Virus record (IMG/VR): IMGVR_UViG_3300008469_000001
Coordinates: 23,922-87,921 of that record
Source of the DNA: a virus
Length of the DNA stretch: 64,000 nt
Direction: 5' to 3' (one strand)
The notes under the pieces are model-generated. The model worked only from the letters and a program-made list of their open reading frames with translations. It made no database searches and was not told the origin of the DNA. The first letter of the stretch is position 1; each line of letters begins with the position of its first letter. Positions 52,054-62,115 of the stretch are shown here, in pieces. A program made the position numbers and the translations under genes.

Positions 52054-55000
52054 ATGCCTAATTTATTAAAGTCATTACCGAGAGAGATTTTAGATAAAGA
52101 AGATAGTAAATTTATCTATAATGTATTGAATCCTTTATTATTTGAAAAAATAAGAGAGAATAATATTGAAACTCTTAAATCATATACTGTTAGTGAAATG
52201 TTGGATAAAGATATTAACAAGTATGAACAGTTTGATGCAAATTTTAGAATTCCATATAATATTGATTCTAGAAGTTTTCATGTATATATGGGTGATGGAC
52301 AAGAAAAGATAAAACTTGAAAATTATAGAAAAGAAGAATTAATCTTGGAACTTGATGAAATAAAAGAATTTATATTCTTTTATTTTTCAGTAGAAGGATA
52401 TGGTTTTATAAAAAAAATAATTGAAAAATATTATTTTATTAAAAATGAAGTAGAAAAAAACAAAAAATTATACAAAACTAATTATGATAAATATATCATA
52501 TCTGTTGATGTTAAAAAAAAGAAAGTATTTAAACAAACTTTTGAGTATTTTAAGGAAATATATGATGAGTTTAATTTATTATTAACAGAATTTGATGTAG
52601 TTTTTAGAGAACTATCATTAAATGCTGATTATTCTGTGAACCAATTGGTTGATAATATTGCAAGCTCAATTGGTGACTTGTATAAAATTAGAACATTTGA
52701 TAATGATATTGTATTCACTAAAAGTAAACTATTTGCATACCTTAGCAATAATGTAAATTTTGGAGACGATATACTAAAACATACTTTCTCTGGTAAAGAA
52801 ATAATTGGTACAAAAGTCTTTCAACCTAACAATATCATTGAATTAATGAGTATTTTTGCTTTAGAATTGTATGAAATAAAAGCTAAATATTCCACATATT
52901 TATCTATATTGGTTGATAATAATGGTATGGGATATTCATTAAAAAGAAGCAGTGAAAAATTTGTTAAAAATAAAATTTTGAATAATATTATTTTAGATCT
53001 TGATAGTGATAATTTAACATATTTTATAAATGAGGAAAATAATGAATTAGAAATTTATTTATATTTTGACAGAGTTTTTAGGATAGAAGAATCAACACTA
53101 AAAATTAAAATAAATGATAGAAATTATGAAAGATCTATAGTATCATTGAATGGGCATATTCATAATGGTTATACTATGTTTGATTATTTTGATGATACGA
53201 CTAAATATTATAAAATAACAATACACAATTATTTAGTTAAAGATTTAGATGATGAATATGTAAATTTTAATATTGATAATATTGAACTTGAATTTGATGC
53301 TGTAGAATCTGTTATGTATGCTCCAACATCATCAAACGAACCACTAATAGAAACTACTGGATTTTTAGATAATTTTGTAATATATAAAAAAAACTCATCT
53401 TCTGGGTTTTATGAAAGATTTGATATACCATATAAGATAAAAATTAATATTGATGAAAAAGAAGAAAGATATAATAGAATATATGAATTCATGGGAATCA
53501 ATGCAGGTGCACAACAAGCAATCTTGGATGCTGAAGATATTCTTATTTCATGTTATTCTTTTGATTATATGTATGAACCAAAATTATATGTAGATTTCTT
53601 TAAAGATTTATCTAATACTATTGAATTGAGATACCATACAATAGTTCAATATACATTGATAGATGATGTTATAGATAAAGATTTTGAAATACCATATTAT
53701 AGTGAAATTGAAATTTTAGAGTACAATTCTAATATAAAAAAGAATGTGTTGATGTATGATGGAAAAGTATATAGGAGAATATTTGATAACAAAGGTTATA
53801 TGCAATTAGTTAATCCATATAATGAACCAAATAATAACTTTGTTTCAAAAATAAGCTATGATTATTTAGATAAAAGAGACCATGTTAGAGATATACTTAT
53901 AACTGAAAAAGTTGAAAAATTACCATTTTATGCTAATTTAAAATTTTTAGAACCATATCAATATGATAAAGATAGAAACTGTATTATTATATTTTATATG
54001 AATAATCAATATGTTATACCTTTAGATGAAAATCTAGTTAGAAATAATAATTATGAGCAGATAACTTACGATCCTATTTCTGATACATTATTTTATGCAT
54101 CATGTGAAAAATGTAGTAAAGATTTCATTTATGCTAATGAAAAAATATATATTCATAATGATATAACTGACATCTATGATGAATTGGAATTAGTATCAAC
54201 CGAATTAATAAATTTATCAGAAACATCAAATAGAATTTATTATGATATTTTTACAATGAAACATGCTATTAGTATAGGTGGTGAGAAATTTAATTTAACT
54301 AATTTATATTTAGCATCTAATGAGGAAGCACTAAAATATGTTAATCAATCACTTGTATATGTAGAAAAGAAATTTGGTATACCTAGGTTTAAAAGTATAG
54401 ATGGTAACATATATGATATTGAATTTGCAAATGGTTTGATATTAAAAGGTGAAACAGAATTTGAAAGGTCATTAATATATGATGTAAACAATAATACAAT
54501 TGAATATAAACATAACCAATATGATAGTTTCTTTATATCATTAGAAATTGCTGATGAACCAAACAATTATCATAGGCTAGCAGGATTGAATGTGAATTCA
54601 ATTTTCTATGCCGGTAATGCTATGCCTGAAAATTCAAATAAATCTTTCTATGGTAGAGAGAATATTATGAGTTCATTAACTATGCCTGATGATGTTTATA
54701 ATATTGGTAGATCGAGTGATACATTTAATAATTTAAAACAACACAAATTACTAGGTGAACAATTAGATTTGAATGTTGAAAATGCTAGTAAACATAATAT
54801 GGAACAAGAACCATATTTAATGTTTAAATCATCAACATCATCATTAAAAGGTTTAGAATCGTATTTGAAATCTAATTTAAAATCTATCTCACAAGATATT
54901 GAAGTATCACCAGTTTACCTAGTACAAAGAAATAGATTTATTTCAGAGTGGGCAAGAGTTTCTAGTGTTTTACCTACAAACTCATTCGCTGAGAATTCTT

Positions 55001-58000
55001 TAAAAGAATTAGTAGCAGATTTAATGGAAACTAAATTAATAAATGGTGTATATGATGATCTAATTGATATATTCAAAAATAATGAATATGAAAAATTTTC
55101 TTTGGATACTAATAATATACACGGTATTTTAGTTCAATATATTAGAAGATACTTAGAAGATGAATTCTTATTAGAAGACCTAAATTATTATTTAATTCAC
55201 TCACTTTGGATGGATAATAATAGAAAAAAAGTATTAGATTTCATAAAATCTGTAGCTAGCGAAAAAGTTATTAAAATGTTGTCGAGTATGTCCTTTAATG
55301 CTAATTTTGAGAAAGAGAAATTATTTTATACATTTATAGAAGAATTGGAAAAAGTGAATAAAACCACTATTGAATCATACAAACCAATCGCTAATTATTC
55401 TGATTGGTTGGATTATGAGGAGAATAATAAAGTTAAATTTGAGAAACCATTTAGATATGATATAATTGATATTACTGATTTCATAACTATGCCAATCGAT
55501 TGGAAACAACCATTAGTATTGATAAGACCATTAACAGAAGATGGTGTATTCACTAAAAGGGATTATAGATTTTTAGATTCATCGATTGCAACTAATTCAC
55601 AAATTACTTATGATGATTCATATAATGAGTATGTAGAGGATATTAAAAATAAATTAAATAAACCGGTTAATTATTTAGATGAAACATTGAGAATACTACA
55701 AGATTTATCATTAGAAGGAGAATTTGACTTTTTAGGTGTAAATTTAGTAATTGTTAAATGGATTGTTGAAAGATTTTTACCAAATTATATTCTTAGTAAT
55801 GAAATTGGTGATGTAACAACATTCAGAGAGATAGTTAAAAATGAGTTATTGTCTTCCGAACATCCAAATTTGATAGTTTCATATAATAAGATTAAAGAGT
55901 CAATATTATTAAGAGATTTAGGTTCTAATGTTAATGAAATTTATGAAAGTATAACCTCAGGAGAGTTAGTTGTAAATTCATATATTAGATTGGACATTAC
56001 TGATAATATGGAATTGGAATACTTAGATAAAATTAAAAGACCCGCAGAACACTATTTTGATTTCTTGTTTGGTATTGGAAGACATGATATTATAACTAAA
56101 ATTCTCGCTTTATTTACTGAAGATGTTATAGCGTCATCAATGCTAGATTTATCTTTTGCTATTAATATTAAAAATAGTAAAGGTGATGAAACATATGATA
56201 TATATGAAAAAATGATTTATGAATTATTTGATGAATTTTTACCATTCCACTCTGTTTTGGATAAAATAATTTTTACAATTAAAATTATGGAAACAAACTC
56301 TGCTGAAGCAATTTCTAAACAAGCAGAAGTTGAAACTAAAGATGAAATGTTGATTGACATTTTCACTAAATTTGCAGAGAAAGTTAGAATTCAAACATTT
56401 GACAGAGCTATCGTATCATCAAAAATTTCAGCATTATTCCCATCTGAGGGTTTAAAACTTTGTGGTGGTCATGATGAAATTCCATATGATTTTGATAGAA
56501 AAATAAAAGTTGGTGGTCATGATGTTCCTATGCATATGGATGATAGTTATGGTGTTGATGATGATTGGTATATCGTAAATAGAGATAGTTGGAAAGAAAG
56601 ACCTCAGGATATTTATACCCCACCAGAGTTCGCAGATTTATTGTGGTCTTGTATTCCTGAAAATGAGTTTGAAAAAGTAGCTGATGTTTATTTAGATGAT
56701 TACTATCATATTAAACAAAATATTTTTGAAAGAGATGATAGAATTGAATCATATTTTGTAGATTCACTGCAAGCTATTGGTGTTGGATATAATTTAGATG
56801 AAAACCCAGATATTAATGTTACTGAGGATTATTTAATAGCTATTGATTCAACCTTTAATATTAGATTTTATGATATGGAAAATATGCCTCATGATGAATA
56901 TGGTTTAGATGAGGCATGGGGTCCTGAAGACCAAACTACATTGATTGGTGCAAAAGAAAATATGTATCAAACAATTATGCAAGAGTTTTATGACAAAATT
57001 AATGTTAGTGTTATGGATAGTGTGTGGACGGATATTAAAGTATTATATGATTTAACTAATATTCCAGGGCATGATGAATTTGCAGTTGATGAATATTATC
57101 ATCAATTAGGACCAGATAGATTAGGTCAAGAAATTTCAACAATGGTTTATGATGATTTATTACATCAGGGATTTGGTATTACAGCGAATGATATGAGTGA
57201 CATTTCACTTATAGATAAAGAGTTAGCTATTAAATCCATTCAAGATAGTAAATTATTTGCAGATGCAAGAGTAACTGATGATATTCATGTGACTATTGAT
57301 ATATGGGCAGGTAGAAGTAGTATAGAATTTTTAACTCCTAGCGGTGTTTTTGTACCTCCAGGGCATGATGAATTTGCATATGATGAATTCTATCATGATT
57401 CAGCCGACTTAGATAGAGTGGCTAATATGACCGATACTACATTATATGATGCCTTAGGAATTGTTAGAGTTGATTTTGGATTTATGAGAATGTTACCAAT
57501 AGATCCATATCAAGACTTAATTGATCAAAAGTTTTATAGAGCAGATCAACCGGGATCTGAGTTCCAAAAAACTAAAGTTAAAGATACACTTACATCTGAT
57601 GTTAGAATATTTGGTAAAGATATAATTAGAGTTAGTACTTTAGATATGTATATGTTGGATATTATTGATGAAGAATTGAGAAGAGAAATCTATTCTAATA
57701 TTGAAAATGATACACTAACTGGTGATTATTTTGCAGCAGAGTTAGGTGATGTATTAACAAAAAGACATATACATCATGATTTTAGAGAAAATATTGTAGC
57801 ACTAGAAAAATATGCTAGTGTATTAGATGATGAAACTATTTTAGGAATATTTGGACCTAGAGCAGCACAAATAGAAAGAGATAAATTATTTGAATTAAGA
57901 ATTGGTGATAGTTTAAAAAATGATATTAAACTAAAAATACCAGTAGATAGATCATTAACACAAATTGATAAAGATTACCTTAAAGAGATAAGAATTGAAG

Positions 58001-60636
58001 AAGAGGACTATGTTGAATATAAACATGTTGAATATGAATTAGATGTTAGATTTAAAGAGAATTTATTAACTTATTACCAATTCAATGAAAAAGCAGTTAC
58101 ATCATTAAATGAAACAGTTAAAACAATAATTAAACAAATGAATCAAAAAGAGTCATTGGAAACAACTACATTTGATAAAGTACATTATGGTTCACATCAT
58201 AACTTTGATATTGATGGTATGCATATTGGATTATCTGATAGATTAGTTGAATCATGGCAAACTAAAATTCATAAAGATTCTATGGTCTTGAGTGTAACTG
58301 ATGACAAAGCTTTAAAAACAAGTATTGATGTTGAATATGAGTTCAAAGAAGAGAGAATATTACAACCTCATGATTTATATGGTCATATGGGGTATACTGA
58401 TGAGTCATTACAAAGATCGATCGAGTCAAAATTAACTGATTCATTAATCCAACACTCTGAAGAGAGATTTGAAGATAAATTATACACACACACATATGAT
58501 ATGATGATGCATGATATACATCATCATTATGGTGATTATTTGGATGTAATACTTTCAGATTCAATTCATACTTATATACATATAGTTAAAAAACCTTGGA
58601 TATTCCCTGAGTTTGATGAGTTTGGACATAATGAATACCCTCATATGTATAATGGTGATTCTGATGAATTTGATATTACAACAGAATTAAGAGACCAATT
58701 AAAAATTGATGCTAATGCATTTTTATATAATGTTGGAGCATTAGTACAATTCAATGAAAACTTATTAGTTGGTCAACATTGGGATATGGGAAAAGATGAT
58801 ATTATAAGTGCTAGTGTAGTTGATGATTTAAAGGTTATAAATATAGGGTTTAAAGACGACTTAGATGTAAACACAAATGATGTAACAAGATTACAAAAAA
58901 CTTTCTATGAACAACCAACAAATATTAGTATTCAAGATACAGTTTGGTATGGATATAAGCTGAGAGATGAATGGTTGCAGATTGAAACAAAAGACCAAGT
59001 CGATTATGGATATGAAGATATGGTTATGCATGATGTTGTAGTTAATGTTGGTTTAAAAGATTGGTTACTAATGTCATATGGATTTAATGAAGGTAAAGCA
59101 ACAGCACTATTAGATGATAAAATACTTTCTACTGAATTAGGTACATTAGTTTCAGATGAAGTTAGTGTAGCATTTAAAGAAACATTAAGAATAGACGATT
59201 TCCAAGAGTTATTCTATAAAGATGATGTTTCTAAAGTAGGTATAAGTGATAGTGTTACTGTGACAGATGAAATTGATTTAAGTGTAGGTTTGGAAAGAGT
59301 TGATAACCTGGATATTAGTATTACTGAAAGATTAGAATATGGTGAAGGTAAATGGTTTCATGAAGTTGTTAGAGGATACATTCAAAATAGATTGAGTATA
59401 TATGATGGTGATTTAACATATCCACCAAATTTAATGGTTGATTTAGAAGACAGTTTCCATGAATATACAACTATAGCACCATTTAAAGATAGTTTAGGTG
59501 TACAAACATATGAAAGATTAAAATATGGTTTAATTTTCAAAGATAGTATTAATGCTCAAATTTTAAGAGATAACCATTTATTTATCAGTAGAAAATGGGA
59601 AATTGATAGATATGGTGTAAATGATGTAATTCATGATAGAGATGGATATGGTATGGAATATCCAGATGATGTATCAGCAGATAATTCATTCGCCACACTT
59701 ATACAAGATGATATTAAAATTATAGAACATATGGAATTAAAAGATACTTTGGATTTAATATCTGCTGACAGATTATCAACTGCTGATGAATCAAATATGG
59801 TTGATGTTTCAAATAGTGAAGATGGTATTGTTATTTCTAATGTTGATAATTTGATGTATGGTATTGGCAAATATGATTATATTTGGGATGCAAAAGAGTG
59901 GGAACATTATGGTTATAGTATTCCATATGAAGAATGGACTGGACATATTCCTCATGATGATTTCCCTTATGATGAAATGGAACACCAAGATCAGGGTGAG
60001 GATTTATCACAAATTGTTACTGGTGTAACAGAAAATCTTTTATATGGCTTTGATTTTATATTTAAAGATACAATAAATATACAAACTGTAGATAGTGGTG
60101 GTTTTGAAACATGGGGCTACCAATCTGTATTCAAAGAAACAGCAATGGTTTATGTTGATAATAGATTAGAAAGTTCATGGGCTGATACCGATGATAACAC
60201 AACTATGATTGAAATGAGAAAAGAACAAATGAGAGTAAGTTATGATTTTGATGACACTATTAAAGAACATATATTTACTAGAAATGGTATTATTAGTCAA
60301 GAATTGATTAACATTTATGATATAGATACTTTACAATTGATTGAACAAATTTATAAGTATAGAATTTATGAAACATTAGATACTCAAATTAATGATAATT
60401 TATTCACAACGTCATTATTCAAATATGATGATGAATTAAGCTTAGTTACTGATTATAAAACTAAGATTGATTTGTATACTGAACAATCTGATGGATCTGT
60501 AACAAAATCCATGACATTGATTAAAGATAAGACTACAGCTAGAGTAGAATTATTATTTGGAGATGTTATAAATACAAATGTAAAAGATAAGTTACAAGGA
60601 ACTTATGCAAATAGACCAAATGAGTATTTGGAATAA
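52054..60636 (+). CDS. Giant baseplate protein in the gp7 position, with GHDEF repeats
   Basis: 2860 residues, first gene after gp6, where T4 has gp7 (1032 residues). I see no firm sequence match to gp7. Residues 1-1450 are mixed alpha/beta and Asn/Ile/Tyr-rich. From about 1471 to 2700 the protein is acidic and carries a recurring His/Asp/aromatic motif: GGHDEIPYD (1471), GGHDVPMHM, PHDEYGLDE, PGHDEFAVDEYYH (1671), PGHDEFAYDEFYH (1769), FGHNEYPHMY and TGHIPHDDFPYDEMEH, separated by segments of the kind I.DSV..D....L. A stacked-strand fibre with metal-binding turns is conceivable. Likely a baseplate wedge or peripheral fibre arm. Confidence 0.65.
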   Translation: MPNLLKSLPREILDKEDSKFIYNVLNPLLFEKIRENNIETLKSYTVSEMLDKDINKYEQFDANFRIPYNIDSRSFHVYMGDGQEKIKLENYRKEELILELDEIKEFIFFYFSVEGYGFIKKIIEKYYFIKNEVEKNKKLYKTNYDKYIISVDVKKKKVFKQTFEYFKEIYDEFNLLLTEFDVVFRELSLNADYSVNQLVDNIASSIGDLYKIRTFDNDIVFTKSKLFAYLSNNVNFGDDILKHTFSGKEIIGTKVFQPNNIIELMSIFALELYEIKAKYSTYLSILVDNNGMGYSLKRSSEKFVKNKILNNIILDLDSDNLTYFINEENNELEIYLYFDRVFRIEESTLKIKINDRNYERSIVSLNGHIHNGYTMFDYFDDTTKYYKITIHNYLVKDLDDEYVNFNIDNIELEFDAVESVMYAPTSSNEPLIETTGFLDNFVIYKKNSSSGFYERFDIPYKIKINIDEKEERYNRIYEFMGINAGAQQAILDAEDILISCYSFDYMYEPKLYVDFFKDLSNTIELRYHTIVQYTLIDDVIDKDFEIPYYSEIEILEYNSNIKKNVLMYDGKVYRRIFDNKGYMQLVNPYNEPNNNFVSKISYDYLDKRDHVRDILITEKVEKLPFYANLKFLEPYQYDKDRNCIIIFYMNNQYVIPLDENLVRNNNYEQITYDPISDTLFYASCEKCSKDFIYANEKIYIHNDITDIYDELELVSTELINLSETSNRIYYDIFTMKHAISIGGEKFNLTNLYLASNEEALKYVNQSLVYVEKKFGIPRFKSIDGNIYDIEFANGLILKGETEFERSLIYDVNNNTIEYKHNQYDSFFISLEIADEPNNYHRLAGLNVNSIFYAGNAMPENSNKSFYGRENIMSSLTMPDDVYNIGRSSDTFNNLKQHKLLGEQLDLNVENASKHNMEQEPYLMFKSSTSSLKGLESYLKSNLKSISQDIEVSPVYLVQRNRFISEWARVSSVLPTNSFAENSLKELVADLMETKLINGVYDDLIDIFKNNEYEKFSLDTNNIHGILVQYIRRYLEDEFLLEDLNYYLIHSLWMDNNRKKVLDFIKSVASEKVIKMLSSMSFNANFEKEKLFYTFIEELEKVNKTTIESYKPIANYSDWLDYEENNKVKFEKPFRYDIIDITDFITMPIDWKQPLVLIRPLTEDGVFTKRDYRFLDSSIATNSQITYDDSYNEYVEDIKNKLNKPVNYLDETLRILQDLSLEGEFDFLGVNLVIVKWIVERFLPNYILSNEIGDVTTFREIVKNELLSSEHPNLIVSYNKIKESILLRDLGSNVNEIYESITSGELVVNSYIRLDITDNMELEYLDKIKRPAEHYFDFLFGIGRHDIITKILALFTEDVIASSMLDLSFAINIKNSKGDETYDIYEKMIYELFDEFLPFHSVLDKIIFTIKIMETNSAEAISKQAEVETKDEMLIDIFTKFAEKVRIQTFDRAIVSSKISALFPSEGLKLCGGHDEIPYDFDRKIKVGGHDVPMHMDDSYGVDDDWYIVNRDSWKERPQDIYTPPEFADLLWSCIPENEFEKVADVYLDDYYHIKQNIFERDDRIESYFVDSLQAIGVGYNLDENPDINVTEDYLIAIDSTFNIRFYDMENMPHDEYGLDEAWGPEDQTTLIGAKENMYQTIMQEFYDKINVSVMDSVWTDIKVLYDLTNIPGHDEFAVDEYYHQLGPDRLGQEISTMVYDDLLHQGFGITANDMSDISLIDKELAIKSIQDSKLFADARVTDDIHVTIDIWAGRSSIEFLTPSGVFVPPGHDEFAYDEFYHDSADLDRVANMTDTTLYDALGIVRVDFGFMRMLPIDPYQDLIDQKFYRADQPGSEFQKTKVKDTLTSDVRIFGKDIIRVSTLDMYMLDIIDEELRREIYSNIENDTLTGDYFAAELGDVLTKRHIHHDFRENIVALEKYASVLDDETILGIFGPRAAQIERDKLFELRIGDSLKNDIKLKIPVDRSLTQIDKDYLKEIRIEEEDYVEYKHVEYELDVRFKENLLTYYQFNEKAVTSLNETVKTIIKQMNQKESLETTTFDKVHYGSHHNFDIDGMHIGLSDRLVESWQTKIHKDSMVLSVTDDKALKTSIDVEYEFKEERILQPHDLYGHMGYTDESLQRSIESKLTDSLIQHSEERFEDKLYTHTYDMMMHDIHHHYGDYLDVILSDSIHTYIHIVKKPWIFPEFDEFGHNEYPHMYNGDSDEFDITTELRDQLKIDANAFLYNVGALVQFNENLLVGQHWDMGKDDIISASVVDDLKVINIGFKDDLDVNTNDVTRLQKTFYEQPTNISIQDTVWYGYKLRDEWLQIETKDQVDYGYEDMVMHDVVVNVGLKDWLLMSYGFNEGKATALLDDKILSTELGTLVSDEVSVAFKETLRIDDFQELFYKDDVSKVGISDSVTVTDEIDLSVGLERVDNLDISITERLEYGEGKWFHEVVRGYIQNRLSIYDGDLTYPPNLMVDLEDSFHEYTTIAPFKDSLGVQTYERLKYGLIFKDSINAQILRDNHLFISRKWEIDRYGVNDVIHDRDGYGMEYPDDVSADNSFATLIQDDIKIIEHMELKDTLDLISADRLSTADESNMVDVSNSEDGIVISNVDNLMYGIGKYDYIWDAKEWEHYGYSIPYEEWTGHIPHDDFPYDEMEHQDQGEDLSQIVTGVTENLLYGFDFIFKDTINIQTVDSGGFETWGYQSVFKETAMVYVDNRLESSWADTDDNTTMIEMRKEQMRVSYDFDDTIKEHIFTRNGIISQELINIYDIDTLQLIEQIYKYRIYETLDTQINDNLFTTSLFKYDDELSLVTDYKTKIDLYTEQSDGSVTKSMTLIKDKTTARVELLFGDVINTNVKDKLQGTYANRPNEYLE

Positions 60637-60647
60637 ATTATAGAAAT

Positions 60648-60677
60648 AAATTGGTTTTAAAAATAAAAAACCAATTT
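60648..60677 (+). terminator. Hairpin after the giant baseplate gene
   Basis: AAATTGGTTTT (60648-60658) and AAAACCAATTT (60667-60677) form a perfect 11-bp stem with an 8-nt loop. It ends 4 bp before the next late promoter motif, the same arrangement as upstream of the capsid gene. Confidence 0.6.
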
Positions 60678-60681
60678 CTGT

Positions 60682-60689
60682 AATAAATA
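60682..60689 (+). promoter_or_regulatory. Late promoter motif AATAAATA
   Basis: 36 nt before the start at 60725; one mismatch to TATAAATA. Confidence 0.5.
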
Positions 60690-60724
60690 AAATAAAATAA
60701 ATAAATTGTTCAAGGGGAACTGAT

Positions 60725-61252
60725 ATGAGTATGAAAGAATTATCACAACCAAATGTAATTGGTACGTTAAAAGTATATGACGGATTAGATTTAGTAGTTG
60801 AGAAGAAAAATAAGATCAAATTAGACAACTTTGTTAGAACTTTAGCATTCGGTGCTGTACATGGAGATGTTACAAACGCAGATGCTTATAGAATTTCTAC
60901 AATCAGATTTGGTTCGGGTGGAGAAGATCTAGATGGAAATGAAAAAACTCCAGATGTTTCTACAGATACATTATTTGAGCCTATGCACTCAGAAGATGTT
61001 GTTGGGTCAGGAAATGGTATCAAAGTATTAGATATTAAAGATGATGCAAACAATATTATTGAGCCTAACTCAAAAATTATTGAAGTAAATGCAACAATTA
61101 GTTCAACAGAAGCTAATAGTGTTAAATTTAATGAATTAGGATTATTTGATTCTTCAAATAAAAAACTAACTCACATTACATTTGATGGTATTACAAAAAC
61201 TGAAAATAGAACATTATCATTTACTTACCAAGTAGAGATTACAGTTTCTTAA
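60725..61252 (+). CDS. Virion structural protein, baseplate or fibre-attachment candidate
   Basis: 175 residues; AAGGGG site. The beta-rich sequence begins with a strand domain (NVIGTLKVYDGLDLVVEKKN), then DNFVRTLAFGAV and RISTIRFGSGG. The end SVKFNELGLFDSSNKKLTHI followed by TFDGITKTENRTLSF matches a common phage pattern (FNE.GLF.......H.TF..I.K....L...W.I) of baseplate-proximal fibre adaptors. It is bounded by hairpins on both sides and by its own promoter motif, suggesting separate strong expression. Confidence 0.6.
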   Translation: MSMKELSQPNVIGTLKVYDGLDLVVEKKNKIKLDNFVRTLAFGAVHGDVTNADAYRISTIRFGSGGEDLDGNEKTPDVSTDTLFEPMHSEDVVGSGNGIKVLDIKDDANNIIEPNSKIIEVNATISSTEANSVKFNELGLFDSSNKKLTHITFDGITKTENRTLSFTYQVEITVS

Positions 61253-61316
61253 TTTTGTCTGTATAGACAAAACCCTTCAGAACCTTTATTTTATGGGGTA
61301 GTTGTACCCCATAAAA
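61253..61316 (+). terminator. Two tandem perfect hairpins
   Basis: TTTTGTCT/AGACAAAA (61253-61272, loop GTAT) begins directly after the stop codon. TTTTATGGGGTA/TACCCCATAAAA (61289-61316, 12 bp, loop GTTG) follows. The second is the more stable and could terminate in either direction. Confidence 0.65.
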
Positions 61317-61399
61317 CTATACATACAATTCCTATGCAAAATTTCTTATAGTAAAATTAAATAAAAACAATTTAATATTTTTCTGTTCGCAAAAAAGAG

Positions 61400-61407
61400 T
61401 ATAAATA
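61400..61407 (+). promoter_or_regulatory. Late promoter TATAAATA
   Basis: Exact motif, 30 nt before the GTG start at 61438. Confidence 0.7.
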
Positions 61408-61437
61408 AGAGAAATAAAATGAAAAAAAGGATATGCT

Positions 61438-62115
61438 GTGGAATATTTAACACCTGAAATGTTTACAGAAGAAGGTATAGAATTATCATTAGAATCAGAA
61501 ATCAAACAAAAGGAAACTTTTGAGTATCAATTGAATGGATACCAAACTCAGATTGATGACATTAAATATACATATTATAAAGAGCTTTTAGTCTATGAAA
61601 GAAAGAAAATTCAAAATCCAAATACTATCCCAAATAGAGTTGTTTTAGAACAACTAAAACAATTAGAAAATAATGAAATATATAAAGACATTATGAGTAA
61701 GGTTAATAGTCTAAAAAAACAGATAAAACAGATTGATGAAAAAGTTTTAAAAATGAAAAGTAAATTGGTTGGTTTGTTTCAGTTTAAACAAACAGATTGT
61801 GATAATTACATAATAAAATTAGATGAATATTTTAAAGGTACATTAGAATTTAGAGAATTGATGGAGTTTATTTTTGAGAAAGAATTTAAAAATAAAAGAT
61901 TATATAAAATTGTATCAGCTCAAAGAAATTATCCTATTTTAGAAATGTTATTATTAAGAGCACCAGAATACATTAATGAAACATTTAATATTATATTACA
62001 AGAACAAACAAAACTTTTTATATATGAAGAAGATGAAATAATTTCAAAGTATAGAAATAATACTATGGTTGATGTAATGGCCTTTTTATTATTGGAATTG
62101 GAAGGAGATGAATAA
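61438..62115 (+). CDS. Hypothetical baseplate-region protein (GTG start)
   Basis: 225 residues starting with GTG at 61438, 7 nt after AAGG; no in-frame ATG lies nearby. Residues 15-120 are helical and charged and likely coiled (IKQKETFEYQLNGYQTQIDD, DIMSKVNSLKKQIKQIDEKV). Residues 120-225 are helical with Tyr/Phe (DNYIIKLDEYFKGTLEFREL). No family recognised. Its stop overlaps the next start (TAATG), so the two products are probably made in similar amounts and may act together in baseplate assembly. Confidence 0.65.
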   Translation: MEYLTPEMFTEEGIELSLESEIKQKETFEYQLNGYQTQIDDIKYTYYKELLVYERKKIQNPNTIPNRVVLEQLKQLENNEIYKDIMSKVNSLKKQIKQIDEKVLKMKSKLVGLFQFKQTDCDNYIIKLDEYFKGTLEFRELMEFIFEKEFKNKRLYKIVSAQRNYPILEMLLLRAPEYINETFNIILQEQTKLFIYEEDEIISKYRNNTMVDVMAFLLLELEGDE

